Below, in pieces: positions 23,025 to 33,253 of a DNA stretch of 64,000 nt; the stretch's first letter is position 1; each line of letters opens with the position of its first letter. Both the position numbers and the translations under genes were made by a program. The notes beneath the pieces are model-generated. The model did no database searches, was not told the DNA's origin, and was given only the letters and a program-made list of their open reading frames with translations. The stretch spans positions 682,001 through 746,000 of the forward strand of contig CAJVGD010000014.1 of NCBI GenBank assembly GCA_910890315.1. The letters are read 5' to 3'. The DNA is from Serendipita indica DSM 11827. Its lineage: Eukaryota > Basidiomycota > Agaricomycetes > Sebacinales > Serendipitaceae.

Positions 23025-26000
23025 TCAGTTGCCCAGACCAAATACTAAGAATGCGTGTGAGTGATCAAGGGCTAGAGGTTCTGGCCAGGACGTACGAGTA
23101 GCGAGTTCACCGATGGTCAGACGCACACGGCTGGAAGCACCTTCGCCGAGAGCAGCATCAGAAAGGCCTTGCTTTCTTTCTTGTATCAGCCGCATTCGCT
23201 GCTCGACCGTGTCCTTGATTGTCAAACGCTCGATGAATACTTCACGTTGTTGACCAAGACGGTGCGCACGGTCGAAGCATTGCTGGTCCGTCGCAGCATT
23301 CCAAGACATGTCGAGGGAGATGACACGAGATGCCCTCGTCAAATTCAAGCCTACGCCACCGCACTTGACAGACATCAACATGACGCTGACTTTGGATTTG
23401 GTCATGAATTTGCTAGAGAATGGTCAACAGCAATCGCTATTGCGCAAGGAAACCTACTTGACAGCCTCGGTTCGCGCCCGAGCGTTCATACTGCCTTGAT
23501 ATGTGACAAAGCTGATACCGCGTTCTCTGAGGTAGTCACTGCAGAGATCGAGTGCACTTGTCCATTGGGAAACGACCATGGTCTGGATGGCCGTCAAATC
23601 AATGTGTCGAGATTCGGTAAGACTGACCTTTTCGTCGGGGTTCGCTCTGGCCACCTCTTCAATGTAGCGCATCATATACTGTAGCTTTGTGCTGGGCATG
23701 AAGGAGGACATCATCTGCGGTTGCAGTACGGGATCGAAAATCAGCGTGCGTGAGGGTTTAGGCTCGCCATTGTCTTCAGAATCAGAGTCAAGGTCGATAA
23801 TCGCATCTTCGGCCTCCTTGATCTGCTTCCTCTCCGCATATTTCGAGACAGCCGTACGAATCTGATCGAGGACATCCATCTCGTCGTCACCATCGTCTGA
23901 GTGCAAGTATTCATCATCGTCCTCGTCCGGTTTCTTGATCTTGGACGCCTTGGATTTCGGTACTTCGTCTTCGGTATCGTCATCTGACAGTATGACACGA
24001 GGTTTGTGGCTGGTCTTTCGCTTGACTCTGTCCTTCGACTTATACGAGGCCTTGTCTTGATCTACAGTGTCATCGTCAACAATAAAATCCTCCAAATCGG
24101 AGTAGTCATCGAATCGACTCTTGCGGGATTTCTTCTTGCTAAATTTTGCCTGGTAGCTGCCTTTACCGTCTTCACCGACTGAAACCGAGGTGAGCACAAG
24201 AGAACTAGTGTGCAAGATGGGCTAACCAGTCCAACTGATTTCGAGCGAGTCGAGTGTGTCATCTGCGAGCTCTAACTCTTCATTCGTGGGTTCAAATGGG
24301 GCACGCTCGAAGAGAAGGTTGAGAGATATTGTTTGTCGACAGCACGGACAATCTCGTTCGTGATCCTTGAATTGATTATCCTCCTCGGTTCGAGGACGGG
24401 CTATATGGCCTTGAATACAAGCTACAGGGTGTCAGCAAGGCGCAGAGAGACAGCTTTGCGAAACATACGGCGGCAGAATTGATGTGCACAAGGAGCTGCT
24501 ACCACAGCATCGATACCAAACGGTTCGAGGCAGATGGGACAGTTGTCGTCAACCGTGGCCTCGTTTCCCTGCGATCTGGTGAGAAAAATCCGATATCACG
24601 AGGGTGAAGACGAACCATGAGCTTTTCATTCTTCATGTGTTCGATTGCAGCATCACGCAAGTTCTTTTTCACGAGGGCCACGAATGCGTTCGAGACTAGG
24701 TTTGCGGCATCTTCCACAACCTTTCTTGCTTCGGGAGCTCTTGTGTCGGTGACTGAAATGCATAAGAATGATATATCAAGTATATACGGTGCATTACCTT
24801 CAAATGCTGATTCGTATGCCTTGAGAAGACAAGGATGAACGCAGATTTGGCGAAGTCGCATGAGCATAACGAGAACCTAATCGAGCATGAGCAAATATAC
24901 AGTAAGATATAGGTTGAGCATTACTTGGGAGTAGTTTCTGGACCGTGAAGTCAGAGAGCGGCAGCGCAGATGAATCAATGCGTACTTAAGAACGGTTCCG
25001 GCTTGCAAGAAACGGTTGAATCGCACTTGAGATTTCTGTTCAACAAAGTCGTAGCTACGAGCAGGTAAGTGAATCATCGTCTAATGGCATGAGCGCTCAC
25101 ATTTCGCGTTCTTCGGGGGACATTGTCAGCTCCACCCAGTCCTCATTACGAGGCGGGAGTTCGATTATCTTGCGGCCTTCGAGGGTAGACTGTTTATTGC
25201 GCCGCATCATCACTGGACCAAAAATGTGCTGGAGTCGTTGAGCGCCCGTAGTCTCATTTGCGCGCATGATATGTAATCTAAACCGGTCCCAGTCTGCGAA
25301 AGGATTGTGCTGAATGAAGCGAAGGAGTCCGAAAGCATCGAGTAAACCATTTGTGAGAGGGGTTCCCGTCAAGCACCAGCTGAAATGTATTGTCAGCGAT
25401 GCCCAGGTAAAACGGCTTAGTGTTTACCGTTTTTCTGCGATGAGATGTGTCACTACTGATGATGCCCTTGTTCTGTGATTGCGAATATTTTGTGCTTCGT
25501 CGAGGACAACACGGTACCTAGGGGGGTTTCAGCTAGATCATTGAGATGAGGGAGTGGGGTACCAGTGAATATCCATCAAAGGGCCACACTTCTTCTTCTC
25601 TTCCTCTTCACCATCTTCTATGATGAAATCTTGCTCTGCATTTTTGGATTTCTTTTTCTTCTTGGACTCGTCCGGCCATTCATTGGCCAAGGTCTATGCG
25701 AGTTATTTCTAAGTCTGAATTTAAACCACGATGACGTACATGGTATGTGGTGAGGACGACGTCGTATTTTGAGATCTTCTTCTTGGACTTTGGACGATTG
25801 GGGCCGTGATAAATGAGGACCTTGAATGTATCTTCCTCGGTCTTCCACATGATTTCCTGTTTCCATTGTTCGAGCAAAGCAAGCGGGGCGACAATGAGAG
25901 TAGCGTGGCAATCAGGGTCACCTGAGGGGTTAGCACACATCAGACCAATCGTCTGGACGGTCTTCCCTGATATCGAGTCAGTGAACGTGTAGATTGATAC

Positions 26001-27552
26001 GGTATAAAACCTCACCAAGGCCCATGGCGTCAGCAAGGATACCACCTTGGCAATACCTCGCATTCTCAGCCTCTCTCGACTTCATCCACGCTACACCAAT
26101 GACTTGGTGAGCAAGCAAGGATGTGGTCATTCCAGGCAAGCACTCCCCGAGCTGCGTGAGGTCGAGCTTCTGGAGTCCGTCTTTGACGCTACTATCACTG
26201 CCAAAGTCCTCTGTGTCAAGGATCGTCAATCATGGGACAGTGATTCGGGCAGAAAATCTTACCCTGATTATATTGTTCAATAAAAGAGCGAACGCTGCCG
26301 GAATGGGATTAGAACATCCTCGAGCCATGATAAGAGCTTACTCTAGACCGGCATAGCGACGACCAGGGATAGAGCTATGGCCTTGGCGTTGGAAAGAAGA
26401 GAAATCATCATAGTCAAGTGTAGGATCAGCCGCAAGAGAGTCGAGAGCGGAAGATGCAAAATCGTTGAAGTTAGTTGCTTGTTGAGACGGAGTGGATAAT
26501 AGAGCTGATGCGGTGGGATATGGATTCGTGACTGGAACTCCAAAGCTGGCTGTCGTCGGTGCGATAGGGAAAGAAGTTGCAGGTCGAGCATGGACATGGA
26601 GTGGGTTGACCGTAGACGGAGTGAGCGAGGCCGCCGTTGATGTGGATGGTACTGGTAAGGCGACAGTGTTTTGTAGAGAAATGTTGGGAGCAAATGAGAC
26701 AGCTCCGGATGAGGTAGAAGTTGCATGCGCGATGGATGATGTGCGAGGAGAAGTATTCGTAGGGACGTTAGAGTTGACGGTTCCAAAGGGGACCTTGGAG
26801 GGCGAATCGAGTTTGACACGCTTTGCCTTCGGAGATTCGGTTTCGGAGTCTGAGAGCTCGATACAGTCACTAGACCGCTTGCGAGAAGGAGTCGGCTTCA
26901 CCGTCCTCATCTGGGAGAGCGAAGAATTCTCGGACGTCAGGTTCGAGGTGATTGGGGATGGGGTACCATTAGATGAGGATGGCTAGATAGAAGCAAATTA
27001 GAATGGAGGAAGACGGGGACAGTGTCGAGGCTGACATTGGGGTTGAGCCTGGCTTGTCGGCTCGCGACGTGTGCATCGTCGTTTGTGACGTGTTGCTAGG
27101 GAAAATGAGATGCGTGAACAGGAATTGGATGAGACGTACAGCGTAGTAGTTCAAAGGACCATAGGCCCCGACCTGGCTGTTCATTGCACTTTCGTAACTG
27201 CCCAGAAAATAGCTGAAGCTGCTGCAATTGGACTCTAAACAACTGAGGGTTCCGTCTGGAAAGCAATGGGCGTTAGCTAGTGTACCAACCAGCCGAGAAC
27301 GGCTTACAATTGCCATTCTTCGTGATGATGAACTGCGCGGGATAGCTTAGCAAAATATACTACTTGTGTCTCTACTCACATTTGTGTCGTGCGGATTTGC
27401 GGCCACGAACCTGTTGAGGTTTAAGGCGTAAGTGGGCGGCACGGTCGAGCTCTAGGTACAATCAGCGATCTTGATGAAACGTCATAGCTTTAAAAGACGT
27501 ACATAGGGGATTTGGATGGTCCTACGGGCTACGGCTTCGAGATGAGAGGCCA
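23025..27552 (-). CDS. SNF2-family helicase with inserted RING finger (Rad5/Rad16/Uls1-like)
   Basis: An ATP-dependent DNA translocase with a likely E3 ubiquitin/SUMO-ligase module. The start is MASHLEAVARRTIQIPY at 27552. An N-terminal Ser/Thr-rich region contains a possible SUMO-interacting acidic stretch (CIELSDSETESP). Helicase lobe 1: GGILADAMGLG then GKTVQTIGLM (Walker A, split by an intron), VVLDEAQNIRNHRTRASS (motif II is DEAQ), WCLTGTPLTNGLLDAFGLLR. The RING lies between the lobes: CPICLEPF, PCAHQFCRRC, CPCC. A Lys/Asp/Glu-rich insertion follows. Lobe 2: WTSALDLCSDYLRERGISF, VTYQGSMN, SVKCGGVGLNLTRASRVISL, DRAHRLGQ. The protein ends GELATLFGLGN, using a final intron. It probably acts in post-replication repair or turnover of SUMO conjugates. 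The exact subfamily is open. Confidence 0.88.
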
Positions 27553-27954
27553 TGGTCGACGTGGTTGGGAGCAAGCAAGCTTGCCATCCTTTGAACCCAC
27601 AGAGACTGGCTTTTTATAGAGTTCCCGAAGTCTTTAGATACTGGCTAATATAACTCTAATAGTCTCTTCGAGACACATTCTCGTACATTCAACGCGGCTG
27701 TCCATTTGAGTGCATTGCCACATGTTGCACGGCAGGCTCTCAGCACATTAACGCGTGTGAACCTGCCAATTCAGCTCTTTCAGTAATTTAAGGAGTATTT
27801 TTGTCACGGATTATACGTGACGAACGATTGCCATTTGAAACTCCGCTTGAAGCGCGTCAGTGAATAACTTTGGCCAATTGCCAACAAAGAGCGCCAAAAA
27901 AATAAGTAATATTCATCCAATACTATTAGATGAATCTCGATTGTACTATGACGA
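27553..27954. other. Intergenic: SNF2 promoter and 3' end of the esterase gene
   Basis: 402 bp between two minus-strand genes. It is AT-rich, and no coding exon or clear motif is seen. Confidence 0.5.
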
Positions 27955-29154
27955 CTAAATGAACCTGGGTCGTAGAATCGCAGCCACACCCTTTGCAACT
28001 TGCAAGTTCATTCTGAGGGATGTTAGCGACTTTGTCACGGAACATGTTCTACGACCTACGTGGGAGAGGAATGATAGTCGTTGCACCAGGCATACTGCGC
28101 CCCATCTCCATATGCCGTACTGTTGGTGATTCCGAACAACCGAGGGTGATCCAGGACAAAGTTGTAGACCGGTTCTGTGTCATAGAACCATGTCGTAACC
28201 TGAGAAGTGATGAATAAATCAATCCAAGTCTGTATGAAGGTTTACCCCTACCCCCTTTTTCTTCTTCGAAAGCTGTTTGGCTGCCGCTTTCACGCGTGCA
28301 TTGTAGTCCTGACGAATCTGCTTCTCCCGGGCATGAGCGGCATCATCCGCGATAGTCAACATCTGCTCGACGTTATTAATTCTGCTTTTTGGTGTATCGC
28401 GTAATTTACCAATGGTGAGCGCTCGATCGGGGGAACAGAGAGGAAAATAAAATTTCGCGCTCCTGCGGTGACAGTCTTGTCGACAATCTCAAAGTAGCGA
28501 TCAACGAGTTTCTGGTTGAAGCTGGCGTACTGTCAATTATCGGCACTGAACTGTTGAAAAGCGACCTACATGGTATGATTTGCATCACCCTCCTTGTCAA
28601 GATAGTAGCTGTTACCAATATCGTTGATTCCAATCCAAAAGGCGAAGATGGAGTTATCACCCTTCCACCCGGGATAGAACGATTTGCCCGGCGCATCATA
28701 GTTCAGGAAATCGTCCACCTGCGCGTACAAATGTTTCAATCCTGGTTTCCATGGAGTAACTAAGGCCTGTCAGACGGACCCGTGCATTGGGATTCTCATT
28801 TTACCAAGGGCGTCATCAATGACCGCTCCACCATACGCGTGATTATACACGTATACGAAGGAGGAGTTTAGCTGCGCAGTGGTTTGAGTCACCCAGTTAT
28901 TCACCGGGCCTGCGCATGCGGTCCAGCCCGGAAACCCCGGATTTCCGAGCGGATTGGCATAGTTTGGCTGCACACCTGTAACGTTGAACCAGGTCTGTGA
29001 GTATCTACGACGTTTAGAGTCTAGCCTTGTGGATATTATTGACTTATCACGAGTCCCCGAAGGAGAACCAGAACTTTTTTGGCGGCTTGGCGGAAGCACT
29101 TGTGATGCTGAGAAAGAGGATAGCGAGGGCACTGGCATGCATGAGACCTGTCAT
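27955..29154 (-). CDS. Secreted SGNH/GDSL esterase, CE16 acetylesterase-like
   Basis: It probably removes acetyl groups from plant oligosaccharides outside the cell. MTGLMHASALAILFLSITSA is a signal peptide starting at 29154. SGNH blocks follow in order: FWFSFGDSYTQTWF (nucleophile Ser, block I), YNHAYGGAVID (Gly, block II), FAFWIGINDIGNSYY (Asn, block III), and near the end WCNDYHSSPT (catalytic Asp/His, block V). At least five short introns occur. The last (28059-28013) splits the codon after the catalytic His segment. Without it the protein would stop right after DYHSSP. Spliced, it adds TMNLQVAKGVAAILRPRF and stops at 27955. The length of about 300 residues suits the family. Confidence 0.85.
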
Positions 29155-29682
29155 TTTTGGCGCAGAAAGAATGCGACACTCTAACTGGGAGGTAAGAGAC
29201 GAGTGTTCCCGCGAACCTCCCTTGCAGCCTTTAATATCTCCAGACGGACCTTTTGTTTGTATTAAACTTGTAATCGGAGCAGAACATGACCGAGCTTCAC
29301 GCGCTGCACTTCCTACAGGGGAGTACCGTAGATGCACCGATGAAACTACCGCGAGAACCCTGGTTCTATTTGAATCTGTATGCTAGAATTTTGTCTCCAT
29401 GTTGATCTCCGGACGAAAGAAGAGGGTCAAGGGCTGTTGGCCAGTGGGATGTCTTCCCGGTTGGACGGTCCGCCCCCAAGCGATGTAGAATGTCGGTACG
29501 GGCCCTGCATTTACCTCGTGATTACCCAGTTGGCAAGTTTGAACGAGCTGTCAATTTGCAGGCCCGCATCGTCGTGCGTTGGACGAAGCTATGGCAGTTT
29601 ATTCGCTCTTCTACAAACAGAAAATGATGCACAAATATTCCTGCAGGAAGCGAAAGTCGTCATGTCGCCGATGTGGATGGGT
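29155..29682. other. Intergenic: esterase promoter and 3' region of a GNAT gene
   Basis: 528 bp with no supported exon. Open frames on the plus strand here have no domain features or splice support. Confidence 0.5.
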
Positions 29683-30564
29683 TCAAGAGAGACGAGCCAT
29701 CCTTTTAGCCATCAATTCCTTGACTCCACTCTCCCACTCCTGCCAGCTGATGGAAAGAACAACAGTGTGTCTTCCTAGAGCCTCCTGTCGGCCATCTCTC
29801 ATCACCGGCTCGCCATAAGAGTCTCTGTCCTTGGGCAATACGACCTGCCAACGAATAGTTCCTTCGAATATAAAGCCCATCTTCTTCGCCGCCTCGACAG
29901 ACGGTTTGTTTAGGTGATTTGCTTGCCACTGCACACGCCTCATCTCAAGGTCCTCGAAGCACCACTGCAACAGTAGGCCACAGGCGTTTGTCGTAACGTG
30001 AGTACGTTGGAATGGCTTGCCAATCAAGACAAATCCAATCTCCACTGATAGATTCTGTGGCTCTGTGTTGATGAGAGCGATCATTCCCGCAAGTCTTCCT
30101 CGCCCCCAACGGGCATCTTCAAAGTCGTCGGTCAAATCGAGGACAGCGAAGAACAGACGGCCGGGATTCTGTCGAGTGTATACTTCTAAAAACTCGAGGA
30201 ATTGGTCCAAGTGCGTCCATGTCGAAAATGGCGAATAGATTAAATGGAAAATCTCTGGGTTAGGCCGTACGAGGTCGAGATATGCCTCAGCAAACCAAGC
30301 TGGCTAGAAGAGTTGCAGAGTATTATACTACAATACCATGAGCTCACGTACCACGAACGGGACTAAGCGAAGACGATCATTGGCCAGTGCTTTGACAGGA
30401 TAGAAGTAGTTAAAGTCCCACTGATATGCAGGATCTAAAATGAATGACAAGTCTCCAAGACCACAGGGCTCTGATGGTTGATACTTGTTTACGAATCCCA
30501 TGGCAGGCTGCAAGCTGTCGAGGGGAAGAGCAGGCGGAACGGAAGACCGCGTTCCGCCATACAA
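29683..30564 (-). CDS. GNAT-family N-acetyltransferase (RimJ/RimL-like), copy 1
   Basis: Two exons joined by a GTACGT...TCTTCTAG intron after LRLVPFV, giving about 275 residues. Acetyltransferase features: GMIALINTEPQNLSVEIGFV, then FQRTHVTTNACGLLLQWCFE (the acetyl-CoA region), RRVQWQANHLNKPSVEAAKK and MGFIFEGTIRW. The usual Gly-rich Q/RxxGxG loop is replaced by QRTHVTTN, which is shared with the neighbour copy and so is probably a family trait. The start could be at 30564 (MYGGTRSS) or at the internal Met near 30501 (MGFVNKYQ), which aligns with the paralogue. The substrate is unknown. It is a tandem duplicate of the next gene, 71 bp away. Confidence 0.8.
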
Positions 30565-30635
30565 ACTATCAATGTAACGACTTGGGATATAAATAGCTTC
30601 TGCACTAGCTTGGAGAAAACATACACTTCTCTTGC

Positions 30636-31466
30636 CTACGCCTTGCGGGCCATTCTAGCAGCCACTTTGTCCTTCAACCCAGCCTCCCATTCGTCCCAGC
30701 AAATTGCCAGCATCGCAGAGTGTCTGCTTGGGACCTCTTCACCTCGACCTCTGTCTACTCGTTGGCCAGTCTCCTTCTTATACATGGGAATCACTCGTTG
30801 CCATTTGATGATTCCCTCGAGTGTGAACCCAATCTTCTGTGCAGCCGAGATAGATGGTTCGTTGCGCGAGTTGGCTTGCCACTGAACCCTTCGAAGATGG
30901 AGCTCCTCGAATGTCCATTGGAGGAGTAGCCCAGTCGCGTTTGTCGTAACGTGAGTCCTTTGAAACTGCTTGCCGATGATCACTGCACCAACCTCTGCCG
31001 AAAAGTTGTACGGTTCGCAATACAAGAGTGCGATCATGCCGGCGAGTTGCCCCTTTCCCCACTTTGGATTCTCTATCCCTTTGGAAAGGTCGAGAACAGC
31101 AAAGATGATCCAGTCACTTTTTGAGTGTCCATAAGTGTCATACCAAATCAAGAACTCCTCCATGGTTTCCCAGGGTGCAAAGGGTAGCCATGTGAAGAGT
31201 TCTGGGTTCGGCTTGACCAGATCTAAAAACTCTTGCGCAAAGAGTGCCGGCTGTCGCAGTTAGGTCTAGACACCTATTTGTTTATGAAGACGTACGACGA
31301 ATGGAACCAGACGGAGACGATCGTTTTGTAGTTCCTTAACAGGGTAGACAAAGTTGAAGTCGAAGGGGATAGAAGGGTTCAACATTGCTTGTAGATCTAC
31401 ATCTCTCTTGGGTATGGGGGGGACTTTGTAGTTGTTGGTGAACTCCATGCTGATGGGGAGGGACAA
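30636..31466 (-). CDS. GNAT-family N-acetyltransferase (RimJ/RimL-like), copy 2
   Basis: This paralogue of the preceding gene has the intron at the same place and phase (after LRLVPFV, before PALFAQEFLDL). Shared features: VYPVKELQNDRLRLVPF, GMIALLYCEPYNFSAEVGAV, FQRTHVTTNATGLLLQWTFE, RRVQWQANSRNEPSISAAQK, IGFTLEGIIKW and a C-terminal AARMARKA. The product is about 255 residues starting at MSLPISMEFTNN (31466). The two copies look roughly two-thirds identical over the core, so the duplication is not recent. It probably acetylates a small molecule or an amino group; the substrate is not predictable. Confidence 0.82.
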
Positions 31467-31559
31467 TCCAGTCTGTAAGTCCTCTGAACGCCATAATAAA
31501 GCTCGACGCTTACCGATGACTCGGCCACTAGCCGAGAATCCCCGACAGACTTCTCTTTT

Positions 31560-32135
31560 TTAATTGGGCGTAAAGAGTGTAATAACCTTCCAACGCATGT
31601 CCTTGCCTTTTTCCCAAGCTTGTGGACCCCGTGCTTCGAATTCTACCATAATTCCAACGTTTGGCCATTCGAGCCAGATTCCAATCGAGCCAGAGGATGG
31701 CCCATCCCCTCCTCCTTTCCTCGGGGGTTCTCCAAAGGCATCGACAAAGTCCTTTCCCGTCGAGCTTGCTGAAACCAAGAAACTTGCACCATCTACCTTT
31801 GGGATGGCCAATGGAAGGTGCGAAAACGGAGAGTATCGTTGCTTGTTGGAGGAGTTTTCTGTCGTCGCGTTATACAGATCGACACTTTGAACAGTCAAGC
31901 GGTCATAGTCTACCGACGTGTCAAGTGTGCCAGGTCGGTATCCAGTGTCTGGGGCGAGCAGGATGCTGATCCCATTTTCAAAGTAGTTCAAGTAGACGGC
32001 GTCTGTGTATGACTTGATTTCGCAAGACGCGTTCTCCAATAGTTCACAGAGGACGTCTTGGACGACTTGAGAACTGACTTTGGAACCAAATGTTGACCGC
32101 AGGCGCGTCAATGCATCTACACCCAGTTTGCTCAT
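31560..32135 (-). CDS. Uncharacterised single-exon protein, 191 residues
   Basis: An uninterrupted frame from MSKLGVDALTRLRSTFGSKV to KVITLFTPN. In a neighbourhood where nearly all genes have introns, this one has none. No signal peptide or membrane segment is apparent. Recognisable stretches include YTDAVYLNYFENGISILLAP, a Gly-rich loop (EPPRKGGGDGPSSGSIGIWL) and WPNVGIMVEFEARGPQAWEK. It looks like a compact alpha/beta protein, but I do not recognise the family. It is transcribed divergently from the SH3BGR-like gene with only 75 bp between start codons. Confidence 0.7.
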   Translation of the reverse strand: MSKLGVDALTRLRSTFGSKVSSQVVQDVLCELLENASCEIKSYTDAVYLNYFENGISILLAPDTGYRPGTLDTSVDYDRLTVQSVDLYNATTENSSNKQRYSPFSHLPLAIPKVDGASFLVSASSTGKDFVDAFGEPPRKGGGDGPSSGSIGIWLEWPNVGIMVEFEARGPQAWEKGKDMRWKVITLFTPN

Positions 32136-32210
32136 GGCAACTCACGGGAGCCAAGTTGGGAATCCACTTGCACCTTTCCACTTCGGTCTTCCGTCTCAGC
32201 GGATTATCAA
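32136..32210. promoter_or_regulatory. Very short divergent promoter (75 bp)
   Basis: Only 75 bp separate two start codons pointing away from each other, so the promoters and 5' UTRs must overlap the genes or each other. Confidence 0.5.
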
Positions 32211-33165
32211 ATGCCGCCCCCAATTCAATTATTCTTGACCACTATTGCAAGCGAACCAAAATTACGGTCGAGACAGGTTCGTCGGTCTGAGATGGGTGTC
32301 TACTGTCGCGACCCTGACCTCTATGGACAGGAGTATCTTCTCCGCACACTACAAGTCAAGAAAATCCCATTTGTTTCTTATGACCTGGCGTCAGATCCCA
32401 ATGCAAAGCGGCTGTGGAGACGCAGAGCACCCAAGGATAATCAAGCCCTTCCCGGAATGCTGCTCGGGGGAGTCTGGCCCGGAGTGAGCCTTTAACTCTT
32501 GTTTGTGAAGTTTATTGACGATCAATAGACGTTTGAGCAATTCGAGGCCGCCGTGGAGACTGGGACGCTGGAGACCTTTCTTCGTGAGAGCTACCACATT
32601 TTGACTATCAGGCCATAACATCGTCCTAGGTATGAATGAGGACTATAATCCTGAAATTGATGGCAAAGTTCTCGAAGCGCAGCCAATTGGCGTTCCCGGC
32701 GCAGTAATGCCAGAAGCCATGACAGGTCAGAAGCCTAGCTTCGCACCAAATGGGCCAACCCCAATACGAAAGTCCGGACCAAAGGGATCTGCAGACGAAC
32801 TGGTGGATGCTGGCGACGTGCTCCCTGGCTTTGGTTTCCAGGGCATGATGGTGACGATCGGAGAGTTGACTGAGCTCGCTAAGGATCTCAAATTGGATGA
32901 CAAAGAGCAAGCTTCTGTTCTTGCAAAGGCAGCGAAAGCCTCCAAGCAGGCAACGTCCTCTAGCAGCAAGGAACCCTCAAAGGAGAGCGATGATACGAAA
33001 CCAGCACCAGTAGACACTGATAGAGAGCATGACGCAACAAAGGAACCTGGAGAAAAAGCCGCAGTAAAGACGGACGCTTCTCAGGAAGCAACTGCCCCCA
33101 CTCCACCGGCGGAGCCGAAAGCTGAAGCAGAAGTAAAGGAATCGGAGGCGAAGGAGACGGCTTAA
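32211..33165 (+). CDS. SH3BGR-like thioredoxin-fold protein with Lys/Glu-rich tail
   Basis: SH3-binding glutamic-acid-rich proteins are glutaredoxin-fold proteins that usually lack the redox cysteines. The start MPPPIQLFLTTIASEPKLRS is at 32211. An in-frame intron (GTTCGT...GGACAG) removes a non-conserved stretch, so RSRQ joins EYLLRTLQVKKIPFVSYDLA. The fold continues with SDPNAKRLWRRRAP, QALPGMLLGG and TFEQFEAAVETGTLETFLR, with two more introns. No CxxC is present in the fold, consistent with a non-catalytic glutaredoxin relative. The C-terminal half is disordered, rich in Ala/Lys/Glu/Pro, and ends at 33165. Role unknown; possibly adaptor-like. Confidence 0.8.
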
Positions 33166-33253
33166 TGACCACCATTGGGGTTTATCGCATTCTATCAATG
33201 TATAAAGGAGATAGGAGGACACACCATATATATAAGTTTAAAAAGTCAATCTA

